14,468 nt of DNA from JAHJDO01 sp030671985 [NCBI: bacterium]. Its GTDB lineage: Bacteria; JAHJDO01. Each line of letters begins with the position of its first letter. The first letter of the stretch is position 1. A model generated the notes under the pieces. It was given only the letters and a program-made list of their open reading frames with translations. It did no database searches and had not been told where the DNA came from. The translations under genes were made by a program, and so were the position numbers. The DNA lies in assembly GCA_030671985.1 (NCBI GenBank), contig DAOVHI010000019.1, forward strand, positions 1 through 14,468. The letters run 5' to 3'. Below are positions 7,070 through 14,468 of this stretch, piece after piece.

Positions 7070-7803
7070 TGTTCAGGCACAAAAAGATATATTTTGTGTT
7101 TCTTTTTATTGTTTTGGTATTGCTGGTTGTGGTCGTGCCTTTACAACGCAGCATAGATAGAGATTTGGACAAGATGCATCCGGAAAGAAAATTAGTTACT
7201 GCTCCGGCAGGAGAATTTTTGGGAACATTTTTGTTTGGTTTCAAAGATATTGTCGTAGATTTAATGTGGCTTAGACTAGATTACTACTGGGATCATCAAC
7301 AGCAGGAGAAGATGTTTCCACTTTACAGAGTGATTACAAAACTTGATCCGCGCTTTCTTGACGCATGGATTCTATGGGCATGGAATATCGGATACAATCT
7401 CAGCGCAACCGTAAAAGATCCTGAAATAAAAGAAAAATGCTATTGGGCAGATATCAATATATTAAAAGAAGGCATAGAATTTAATCAAGATAAATATGAC
7501 CTGTTCTTTGAGTGCGGATGGGTTTATTATCATAAGTTGAATTTATATGCGGAAGCCTCTAAGTACTTTACATTGGCTGGACAACGTAAAGACATTCCAA
7601 TGTATGTTCCTCATATTCTTGCGCACAGCTATGCCAAGGCGCATGACTGGCAGAAGTCTTTAGAAATATGGGAATCTGTTAAGAGAAAAAACGATATAAA
7701 TTCATCGAAATCCGAAGTTGCTGAAAGACATATACGGAAGATGAAAAAACATATTAAAACGGAGCAAATGGGCGAAACAGTTAAAGATTATATGTACCCA
7801 TGA
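7066..7803 (+). CDS. Membrane-anchored TPR-like repeat protein of unknown function
   Basis: The 245-residue protein has a basic start, one strong hydrophobic helix (about residues 8-26) and then a soluble, aromatic-rich part. That suggests a signal anchor with a periplasmic domain. 'FLFGFKDIVVDLMWLRLDYY' (about 50-69) looks conserved in character, and the segments after it ('LDPRFLDAWILWAWNIGYNL', 'YDLFFECGWVYYHKLNLYAE', 'VPHILAHSYAKAHDWQKSLE') read as helical TPR-like pairs with the usual W/Y-G-A spacing. I do not recognise a named family. It overlaps the ABC-2 permease by 4 bases and the pilin-like gene by 4 bases, so the three are likely functional partners. The start could be the ATG at 7066 or the next one at 7069. 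The TPR call is a pattern judgement without scoring. Confidence 0.7.
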   Translation: MMFRHKKIYFVFLFIVLVLLVVVVPLQRSIDRDLDKMHPERKLVTAPAGEFLGTFLFGFKDIVVDLMWLRLDYYWDHQQQEKMFPLYRVITKLDPRFLDAWILWAWNIGYNLSATVKDPEIKEKCYWADINILKEGIEFNQDKYDLFFECGWVYYHKLNLYAEASKYFTLAGQRKDIPMYVPHILAHSYAKAHDWQKSLEIWESVKRKNDINSSKSEVAERHIRKMKKHIKTEQMGETVKDYMYP

Positions 7804-8159
7804 AAAAATTTGACAGAATAGATTTTCTTATTATCGTGATTGTGACTTTCCTTTTGGGAGTGATGGTAGTACCTCGCTATATTAATGATCAGGTAGCGAA
7901 TGACAGGGAGACGTGCCTGACTAATATAAGAAAAATTGCATTTGCGAAGCAAAAGTGGGCGGCTGACAATAATGGAGAGAAGGGAGATAGCTGCACTATG
8001 GAAGATCTGGTTCCTGAATATCTTCCTGAAAAGTTGAAATGTCCATCCGGCACTAAAGATTATACCGTTAGCCCTATAGAAGATAACCCCGTCTGCCCAA
8101 ATCAATTGGCTGGTAAAGTAAAAGGACATACTTTGCCTGTGCGTAAAAAAGCGTTTTAA
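7800..8159 (+). CDS. Pilin-derived protein without a prepilin peptidase site
   Basis: The 119-residue protein has a short basic start, an N-terminal hydrophobic helix (about 9-25, ending 'VVPRY') and a small soluble domain. The soluble part follows the type IV pilin/pseudopilin pattern seen in PVC-type bacteria: 'CLTNIRKIAFAKQKWAADN' (39-57), then 'LKCPSG' (79-84) and a final C99 before 'GHTL'. There are four cysteines (39, 65, 81, 99), so two disulfides outside the cytoplasm are possible. The canonical prepilin cleavage motif G-F-x-x-x-E is missing; the corresponding stretch is 'FDRIDFLI', with D8 the only acidic residue near position +5. It overlaps the TPR gene by 4 bases and lies 23 bases before mreB. 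It is probably a membrane-anchored, non-assembling pilin relative; its role is unknown. Confidence 0.68.
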   Translation: MKKFDRIDFLIIVIVTFLLGVMVVPRYINDQVANDRETCLTNIRKIAFAKQKWAADNNGEKGDSCTMEDLVPEYLPEKLKCPSGTKDYTVSPIEDNPVCPNQLAGKVKGHTLPVRKKAF

Positions 8160-8167
8160 GAATTTAG

Positions 8168-9228
<1,061 letters not shown>

Positions 9229-9229
<1 letters not shown>

Positions 9230-10014
9230 TGAAACGTGTTCTGGTTTCTGTTGTTATTTTATGCGCCTGCATCATTATACTCACCATAAGTCATAATTAT
9301 TCGCAATATAATATAAAGTCAGCATTTCTGAATTTCCTATATCCATTTCATAAATTAACGAGTTCTACGTATAAATCCGGCGTAAATCTAAAGCGAGCTA
9401 TTTTCTCTGTAAAAGAAATGTGCTCTAAGGAGGATGCTCTGGAAAAGAAAATTGAAAGTTTATCAATAGAGATAAAGTTGTTGAGATCTTTACATGCAGA
9501 GAATAAAAAATTAAGGAAACTTTTGGAGATTAAGAACAAGTATAATTATCAGATTGTTTTTGCAGAGATTATTGCAGAAGACATAACAAGTTTATATGAT
9601 TCAGTAATAATTGACAAAGGAGGAAATGATAATATCGAGAAGAATATGCCGGTTATGACAGCACTTGGCGTTGTCGGAATAACACAAGATGTAGGAACGT
9701 ACTCAACCAGAGTTATAACCATTCTAAATCCAAATTGCAAAATAGGTGTATCCGTTGGTAAAAATTCCGTAAAAGGAGTTATGCAGGGTAAAGGAGATTA
9801 TTGTGTCATAAAATATATTGGCGCGGAGAAAAATTTAAAAATAGAAGACGAAGTGTATTCTTCCGGCGGTGGTGGAATCTATCCTGAAGGAATAGAAGTT
9901 GGCAAAGTCTTTAGAATAGATAAAAAACCGCATGATATTTTTCAGGTTGCATACGTTCTTCCTTGTGTAAATATTCGAACACTTGATAGGATTGCAGTAA
10001 TTAAGGACAAATAA
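9229..10014 (+). CDS. mreC: Rod-shape determining protein MreC
   Basis: MreC is a bitopic inner-membrane protein whose periplasmic part activates PBP2 and organises the elongasome. The 261 residues show one N-terminal membrane helix (about 3-20), a coiled coil of roughly 60-105 rich in K/E/L ending in 'KLRKLLEIK', and the double beta-barrel domain with 'ALGVVGITQDVGTYSTRVIT' and 'GIYPEGIEVGKV'. The latter matches the usual G-x-F-P-x-G-x-x-V/I-G-x-V segment. The preceding turn is 'SSGGGG', where S-S-G-L-G-G is more common. The gene is coupled by one-base overlaps to both mreB and mreD. Confidence 0.94.
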
Positions 10015-10541
10015 TGAAACTGCCTATCTGGCTTTTTCTGGGTCTATTTTTAATCATTCTCCAAACATCTGTTTTTGATAAACTGGAGATTCTTGGCGCA
10101 AAGCCGGATTTATTGTTGATTCTGGTCGTCTATGCCAACCTAGATAAAAAGATATACAAAGGATTGGCAATTGCATTAATTGGCGGCATTTTTGCAGATG
10201 GATTTTCAGGCACTATTTTTGGGATACAGCTTATTTGTAAACAAGTTGATGCATTAGTTACCCAATTTTTATCAAGAAGATTATTTGTTAACGAGAAATT
10301 TGTTAAAATTTCAATAATAGCAATCGTTAGTCTCGTGGACAGAGTAGCATTGTATTCAATATCTGTCTTACTGAATCAAAATATGAACACGTTGTTGTAC
10401 TTGGCAAGAAACACAGCGATTGTCATTATATACAACGTAATAGTCAGCATTGTTCTTTTTAAAGTTTTTGATTATGTTTTTTCATTGGGAGATAGAATCT
10501 ACAAAACATGTTATGCAATAAAAAAGAAACTGCGAACGTAA
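10014..10541 (+). CDS. mreD: Rod-shape determining protein MreD
   Basis: MreD is a small polytopic inner-membrane protein of the elongasome. The 175 residues contain about five hydrophobic segments. The family's N-terminal pattern is recognisable: 'QTSVFDKLEILGAKPDLLLI' (about 20-39) corresponds to the 'L-G-x-x-P-D-L-L-L-I/L' motif, followed by 'GGIFADGFSG', which matches the G-x-x-x-D motif of MreD. The position between mreC and mrdA confirms it. The 3' end overlaps the mrdA start by 34 bases. Confidence 0.92.
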   Translation: MKLPIWLFLGLFLIILQTSVFDKLEILGAKPDLLLILVVYANLDKKIYKGLAIALIGGIFADGFSGTIFGIQLICKQVDALVTQFLSRRLFVNEKFVKISIIAIVSLVDRVALYSISVLLNQNMNTLLYLARNTAIVIIYNVIVSIVLFKVFDYVFSLGDRIYKTCYAIKKKLRT

Positions 10542-12277
10542 AGAAAAGAATAAAAAGACTTGCATGGATATTACTGGCAGGTTTTTTGGTTATTATCTTT
10601 CGCCTGTGGTATCTGCAACTCATAAAAGGAAACCAGTTCAGGGATAGAGCAAAATCCAATAGGATACGCCTAATTCATATCAATGCCCAACGAGGCCGTA
10701 TATACGATAGATACAAAAATATACTTGTTAAAAATGTCCGTTCTTTTAATGTGCTGGCAGTCCCAAATGAAATAAAAGACATAGACGCGACAGTCAAATT
10801 ACTCTCTGAAACTCTTGGCTTAGAGCAGGCTTTTATAACGCGCAAACTCTGCAATTTAAGCCATAAGGGGTATTCTGCTATCAAACTGGCATCAAATATT
10901 AGTTTAGAAAAAGTAACATTGATTGAAGAGAGAAGCTCTCTTCTGCCGGGAATATTTATTCAGATAGAGCCTCGGAGAAAATATATATTAGGAGAAAGTG
11001 CGGCATATATAACAGGACATGTCAGACAAATTAGAAAGGGAGAAATTGAAAAGAAGCAGTATCATATATTTCAATACAATGAATTTAAGGGAGAAGGAGG
11101 TGTTGAGGAAGCTTTTGATAATTTACTGAAGGGATCTGATGGAGGAAAACAGATTGAGGTTAATTCCAGAGGAGAACAAGTCGCATTGCTTGTAGAAAAA
11201 AAACCGGAAAGAGGCAGTAATATTATTCTTGCAATTGATAAACATATGCAAGAATTTGTTAGCAAATTGTTAGAGGATAAAACAGGGACAATAATTGTTA
11301 TGGATCCTCAAAATGGAGACATACTTGCAATGGCAGGCAGCCCTTCTTATGACCCTGATATTTTTAACGCGCCTGTTCTGCAAACAGATTTAGATGCTTT
11401 GGAGAAAAAAGATGCACCTTTACTTAATAGAGCCGTTTCTGCTTTGTATGCGCCCGGTTCAATATTTAAAATACTTATGGTCGGCGCAGGGTTGAAGCAT
11501 AATGTTGTGACCTACAATCAAAAACTAGAGTGTGAGGGGCACTTAAAAATTGGAAAAGACATACTCTATTGCTGGGATAGAGCCGGACATGGAAGCATGA
11601 ACATGTCTGACGCCATAAGAGATTCATGCGATGTCTATTTTTATAGACTAGGACTAAAACTGGGAATTGATAGGATTGCGGATTTTGCAGACGCATGCGG
11701 ACTTGGCAAGCTTACAGGGATAAAGCTTCCCGGGGAAAAGTCAGGGCTCCTGCCGGATAAGAACTGGAGAAAAAAAAGACCATGGTATTCCGGAGACACA
11801 GCGCTGTTGTCAATAGGTCAGTCCTATCTTCTAGTAACTCCTATTCAACTGGTAAGCCTGATTAGCGCGGTAGCAAATGGCGGAATTATATATAGACCTA
11901 GAATTCTTTCGCAGACACAACCTGAGCAAATAGGTAAGCTGCCATGCAGTAAGGAGACAATAAGACAGATTAAAAAAGCCCTTTGCGAAGTTGTAAGCGA
12001 TAAAGGAACCGGTAAATTCGCTCAGGTTAAAGGACTGGAGATTGCCGGTAAAACCAGTACAGTGCAGGTAGTAAAAATGAGGCATATCAGTAAATACAAA
12101 GATATTCCGTATAAATTCAGAGATCATGCTATGTTCGTTGCCTTTGCCCCTGTAAAAAATCCGCAGATTGCTCTCGTAGTTATTGTTGAACACGGCGGAG
12201 AAGGGGGCAAAGTGGCTGCGCCTATTGCAAAACAGATATTTAAATGGTATATAAAAAACAGAAATGGCAAATCATAA
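10508..12277 (+). CDS. mrdA: Penicillin-binding protein 2, elongasome transpeptidase
   Basis: This class B PBP crosslinks new peptidoglycan during side-wall growth. The 589 residues have one N-terminal membrane anchor (about 18-38), a dimerisation/pedestal domain starting with 'QRGRIYDRYKNILVKN', and a C-terminal transpeptidase domain. Catalytic motifs are 'SIFK' with nucleophile S318 and K321, 'SCD' at 373-375 (the S-x-D form usual in PBP2) and a third motif 'KTS' at 515-517 inside 'AGKTSTVQVV', where K-T-G is expected. The start at 10508 lies within mreD; no ATG, GTG or TTG start follows it before the membrane anchor, so the 34-base overlap appears real, although only a weak upstream GGGA (about 10487) supports it. 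No rodA follows: the next gene is purC. Confidence 0.94.
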   Translation: MLCNKKETANVKKRIKRLAWILLAGFLVIIFRLWYLQLIKGNQFRDRAKSNRIRLIHINAQRGRIYDRYKNILVKNVRSFNVLAVPNEIKDIDATVKLLSETLGLEQAFITRKLCNLSHKGYSAIKLASNISLEKVTLIEERSSLLPGIFIQIEPRRKYILGESAAYITGHVRQIRKGEIEKKQYHIFQYNEFKGEGGVEEAFDNLLKGSDGGKQIEVNSRGEQVALLVEKKPERGSNIILAIDKHMQEFVSKLLEDKTGTIIVMDPQNGDILAMAGSPSYDPDIFNAPVLQTDLDALEKKDAPLLNRAVSALYAPGSIFKILMVGAGLKHNVVTYNQKLECEGHLKIGKDILYCWDRAGHGSMNMSDAIRDSCDVYFYRLGLKLGIDRIADFADACGLGKLTGIKLPGEKSGLLPDKNWRKKRPWYSGDTALLSIGQSYLLVTPIQLVSLISAVANGGIIYRPRILSQTQPEQIGKLPCSKETIRQIKKALCEVVSDKGTGKFAQVKGLEIAGKTSTVQVVKMRHISKYKDIPYKFRDHAMFVAFAPVKNPQIALVVIVEHGGEGGKVAAPIAKQIFKWYIKNRNGKS

Positions 12278-12281
12278 GGAG
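12276..12281 (+). promoter_or_regulatory. Ribosome binding site that sets the purC start
   Basis: AAGGAG overlaps the mrdA stop codon and lies 7 bases before the ATG at 12289. It favours that start over the ATG at 12244, which is inside mrdA and would add 15 codons without similarity to the family. Confidence 0.8.
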
Positions 12282-12288
12282 AAAGGTC

Positions 12289-13080
12289 ATGTCGATCAAT
12301 TTTGAATCCATGGACAAAATAGCAGAGGGAAAAACAAAGATAATCTATAGAAATCCCGAAGATGAAAAAACGGTTTATATGGTCTTCAAGGACGATATAA
12401 CAGCAGGCGACGGAGTGAAACATGATGTAATTCAGGGCAAGGCTTTAATTGACTGGAAAACCAATAGAGATATATTTGAACTTCTTAACAAAAGAAAAGT
12501 TAGAACTCATTATATATCAAGCCCTGAAGAAAAAGTAGCGCTTGTGAGAAAACTTGATAGAAAGATTAACCTTGAGGTTGTATCAAGAAGAGTTGCTGCA
12601 GGCTCTATTCTGAAATGGAGCAATGCTGTTGAGGGACAGAGATATGATCCTGTAATTACACAATTTCATTACAAGGATGATCCATTACACGACCCAATGC
12701 TTGATGATGCCTATATTGACTATATCATAAGAGCAAAGAATGCTTCTGAATATGCAGAGATGAAAAGAATTAATGAACAGGCTTTCGAATATATTGAGGC
12801 GGCTTTTGCGCATTTTGATGTTCAGTTAATAGATATCAAGCTGGAATATGGTATTATTGACGGAGAGGTGTATCTCATAGATGAGGTTTCAGGAGGCTCA
12901 TTTCGCTTGTGGCCCTACGCACACAAAAACCCTAATCTTAATCAAGACAGTGTATTGGGAGAGCTTAATCCCGATGGTCGGCTTGACAAGGATACATACA
13001 GAATGGGACAAAGCACAGATATGGTTAAAAACAAGTTTGCGGAAATAGCTGATATAACTGAAAAATTTAAGGATGTTTAA
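12289..13080 (+). CDS. purC: SAICAR synthase (phosphoribosylaminoimidazole-succinocarboxamide synthase)
   Basis: PurC joins CAIR and aspartate with ATP to give SAICAR in de novo purine synthesis. From the start at 12289 there are 263 residues. Visible motifs are 'IAEGKTKIIY' near the N-terminus (the ATP-binding E-G-K-T-K-x-x-Y signature), 'FKDDITAGDGVK', 'RRVAAGSILKW' and 'DIKLEYG' followed by 'DEVSGGSFRLWPY'. That last segment departs from the common bacterial D-E-I-S-P-D-T-x-R-L-W-D and is closer to the S-W-R-L-W-P of animal PAICS-type enzymes. The gene follows mrdA by 11 bases and overlaps the PHP gene by 8. No other pur gene is in view, so its place behind cell-shape genes seems to be an operon arrangement and not a pathway cluster. 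Confidence 0.93.
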   Translation: MSINFESMDKIAEGKTKIIYRNPEDEKTVYMVFKDDITAGDGVKHDVIQGKALIDWKTNRDIFELLNKRKVRTHYISSPEEKVALVRKLDRKINLEVVSRRVAAGSILKWSNAVEGQRYDPVITQFHYKDDPLHDPMLDDAYIDYIIRAKNASEYAEMKRINEQAFEYIEAAFAHFDVQLIDIKLEYGIIDGEVYLIDEVSGGSFRLWPYAHKNPNLNQDSVLGELNPDGRLDKDTYRMGQSTDMVKNKFAEIADITEKFKDV

Positions 13081-13906
13081 TAATCGGTGTGCTGATTTGC
13101 ATGTTCACACTATCGCCTCAGACGGAACCTTTTCGCCAAGAAGAGTGATTCAGGAAGCGGTCAAAAAAGACATACACACAATAGCAATAACAGATCATGA
13201 TACTGTTCAAAGCATTCCTGAAGCAATCCGGGCCGGCAAGGATATGAATGTTGAAGTCATTCCCGGAGTAGAATTGGCTGCAGACGAGGGAGGAGTGGAA
13301 CTGCATATTCTAGGACTGTTTATAGATTGGAAAAACAAAACTCTACAAGACACACTTAAAAATCTGTCTACACAAAGAATTGTCCGAATGAAGAAAATGA
13401 TACGCAGATTGACTCAATTTGGAATGGATATAACATTCAAGGATGTCTTAAAACTGGCAAAAGGAGAGATAATAGGAAGACTTCATCTTGCGCAGGTTAT
13501 GAAAAAAAAGGGATATGTCGGATCTATTGCAGAAGCTTTCAATAAGCATATAGGAGACAAAAAAGCATGTTACGTCCAAAGATATAAATTGAGTTCAGAG
13601 GAGACTATTTCATTAATACATCGCGCTGGAGGCGTCTCTATACTTGCGCATCCGATGCTGCTGCATAAAGATGACATCATAATAGAACTTCAGAAAAAAG
13701 GATTATGCGGCATAGAGGTTTTTTATAATCATCAGACTAGAAAAACCACTGAGCATTACGAAAAAATGGCAAAAGAATATGGATTCTTGGTTACGGGCGG
13801 CTCCGATTGTCACGGAGAGGCTAAAGATAAGATTTTAATGGGGTGCGTAAAAATACCTTACGAATATGTCGAAAGATTAAAAGAATATAAGAACATTCAT
13901 CGTTAG
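13073..13906 (+). CDS. PHP-domain metal-dependent phosphoesterase (TrpH/YciV type)
   Basis: The 277-residue protein has the full set of PHP metal ligands: 'DLHVHT' (D8, H10, H12), 'ITDHDT' (D41, H42, D43), 'PGVEL' (E67), H78 in 'ELHILG', 'AHPML' (H193) and 'GSDCHG' (D245, H247). Architecture and length match the YciV/TrpH group, in which E. coli YciV (RNase AM) acts as a 5'-3' exoribonuclease and nucleoside 3',5'-bisphosphate phosphatase. A related nucleotide or RNA 5'-end phosphatase/nuclease activity, with two or three divalent metals, is likely; the exact substrate is inferred. It overlaps purC by 8 bases and ends the long plus-strand run, 14 bases short of the convergent iscU stop. No hairpin terminator is obvious between the two. 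Confidence 0.87.
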   Translation: MFNNRCADLHVHTIASDGTFSPRRVIQEAVKKDIHTIAITDHDTVQSIPEAIRAGKDMNVEVIPGVELAADEGGVELHILGLFIDWKNKTLQDTLKNLSTQRIVRMKKMIRRLTQFGMDITFKDVLKLAKGEIIGRLHLAQVMKKKGYVGSIAEAFNKHIGDKKACYVQRYKLSSEETISLIHRAGGVSILAHPMLLHKDDIIIELQKKGLCGIEVFYNHQTRKTTEHYEKMAKEYGFLVTGGSDCHGEAKDKILMGCVKIPYEYVERLKEYKNIHR

Positions 13907-13920
13907 ACTCGACCAAGCCT

Positions 13921-14301
13921 CTACTTGTTCTTGGATTTCGTCAGATAGTCGTTAATCGCTGATTTGAGTGCCTCCTCTGCCAAAACCGAACAATGCATCT
14001 TTACATGCGGAAGCCCGCCCAAAGCTTCTACTACTGCTTTATTTGATATCTTAAGCGCTTCGTCTATGGTTTTCCCTTTAACCAGTTCAGTAACCATACT
14101 GCTTGTAGCTATAGCTGCGCCGCAGCCAAAGGTCTTAAATTTAGTATCCACAATAATATTATTTTCCACCTTAATATACATTTCCATAATATCCCCGCAA
14201 ACCGGATTTCCTACATGTCCAACGCCATCCGGATTTTTTATTTCGCCTACGTTTCGTGGATTTCTGAAATGCTCCATTACTTTTTCGCTGTAGTTTTTCA
14301 T
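13921..14301 (-). CDS. iscU: Fe-S cluster assembly scaffold, IscU/NifU N-terminal type
   Basis: The 126-residue protein is a complete IscU-type scaffold that assembles [2Fe-2S]/[4Fe-4S] clusters using sulfur from a cysteine desulfurase. It begins 'YSEKVMEHFRNPRNVGEI' and has the three cluster cysteines C35 ('NPVCGD', with D37), C60 ('FGCGAAIA') and C104 ('HCSVLA', next to H103). The HscA-binding L-P-P-V-K site of IscU is 'LPHVK' (97-101), so P99 is replaced by H, which points to the NifU-like branch used without the Hsc chaperones. An AGGAG lies 11 bases upstream (14313-14317). The start shares one base with the stop of the upstream gene. A cysteine desulfurase would be expected further upstream on this strand, outside the window. 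Confidence 0.94.
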   Translation of the reverse strand: MKNYSEKVMEHFRNPRNVGEIKNPDGVGHVGNPVCGDIMEMYIKVENNIIVDTKFKTFGCGAAIATSSMVTELVKGKTIDEALKISNKAVVEALGGLPHVKMHCSVLAEEALKSAINDYLTKSKNK

Positions 14302-14468
14302 TATTTTTTCGTCTCCTGGTTTGATGTAGATGCGCTAACTATAAACCGCCTGCTTCCGACAAGTGTCCCGTCACAACAGAATTGCACATTGTAGTTTCCG
14401 GGTTCATCAAATTTTAAATTTCTGATACTAAAATTTAATTCAAGAGTTTGAAGCGGGTTTTTAAGATC
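14301..14468 (-). CDS. Unidentified protein, C-terminal 55 residues (5' end outside window)
   Basis: Reading the minus strand from the window edge gives an open frame of 55 codons ending in TAA at 14303-14301, which overlaps the iscU ATG by one base. The residues have a beta-rich, immunoglobulin-like look: alternating strands 'LELNFSIRNLKFDEPGNYNV', then 'QFCCDGTLVGSRRFIVSAST', and a polar tail. This resembles the C-terminal strand pair of DUF6941-type bacterial proteins (a G-x-Y-x-V-x-F/I-x-x-D-G-x pattern), an assignment made from memory and uncertain. The tight coupling to iscU and the lack of stops support a real gene. Nothing in this fragment suggests a role in Fe-S assembly. Confidence 0.6.
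   Translation of the reverse strand, partial: DLKNPLQTLELNFSIRNLKFDEPGNYNVQFCCDGTLVGSRRFIVSASTSNQETKK

Noticed and set aside
12244-12288. Upstream purC start at 12244
   Set aside because: It lies inside mrdA, lacks a ribosome binding site and adds 15 residues with no family similarity; the ATG at 12289 has AAGGAG 7 bases before it.
13964-14293. Plus-strand ORF of 109 codons opposite iscU
   Set aside because: It is a shadow of iscU, whose three cluster cysteines and conserved segments are unmistakable on the minus strand.

Overview
The window is an AT-rich bacterial chromosome segment packed with housekeeping genes. Lipid A genes (lpxB, msbA) show an outer-membrane (Gram-negative type) bacterium, and mreBCD with a PBP2 gene show a rod-like cell with a peptidoglycan elongation machine. 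The gene mix, the short DUF5679 zinc-ribbon protein and a pilin-like protein of the style common in the PVC and Omnitrophota groups suggest an uncultured lineage such as Candidatus Omnitrophota. That placement comes from pattern memory and is weak.

Layout. (1) Positions 1-3785, plus strand: the 3' end of lpxB, then msbA, a DUF374 acyltransferase, a tiny free-standing UvrD/PcrA-type Tudor domain and rdgB, with start/stop overlaps or gaps of at most 13 bases. The first three form an envelope-lipid unit: make the lipid A disaccharide, flip it, and probably acylate it. (2) Positions 3786-4080: a possible promoter, a 47-residue four-cysteine DUF5679 protein and a GC-rich hairpin, which together look like a one-gene transcription unit. 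(3) Positions 4083-13906, plus strand: twelve genes in a row with almost no spacing. They are bioH-like, bioC and bioD (pimelate supply and dethiobiotin synthesis), an ABC-2 permease, a membrane-anchored TPR-like protein, a pilin-derived protein, mreB, mreC, mreD, mrdA (PBP2), purC and a PHP-domain phosphoesterase. (4) Positions 13921-14468, minus strand, converging on the long run: an IscU-type Fe-S scaffold gene translationally coupled to an unidentified gene that is cut by the window edge.

Two starts are best moved downstream to the ATG with a good Shine-Dalgarno: mreB to 8183 and purC to 12289. Two genes are too short or too truncated for routine ORF calling: the DUF5679 gene at 3858-4001 and the partial minus-strand gene ending at 14301.

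I see no CRISPR array, mobile element, tRNA, rRNA or phage gene. The least explained parts are the permease/TPR/pilin-like trio at 6311-8159, which has no ATPase beside it, and the orphan Tudor domain at 2954-3145. I find no clear evidence for a wholly new system; the trio is the best candidate for an undescribed one.
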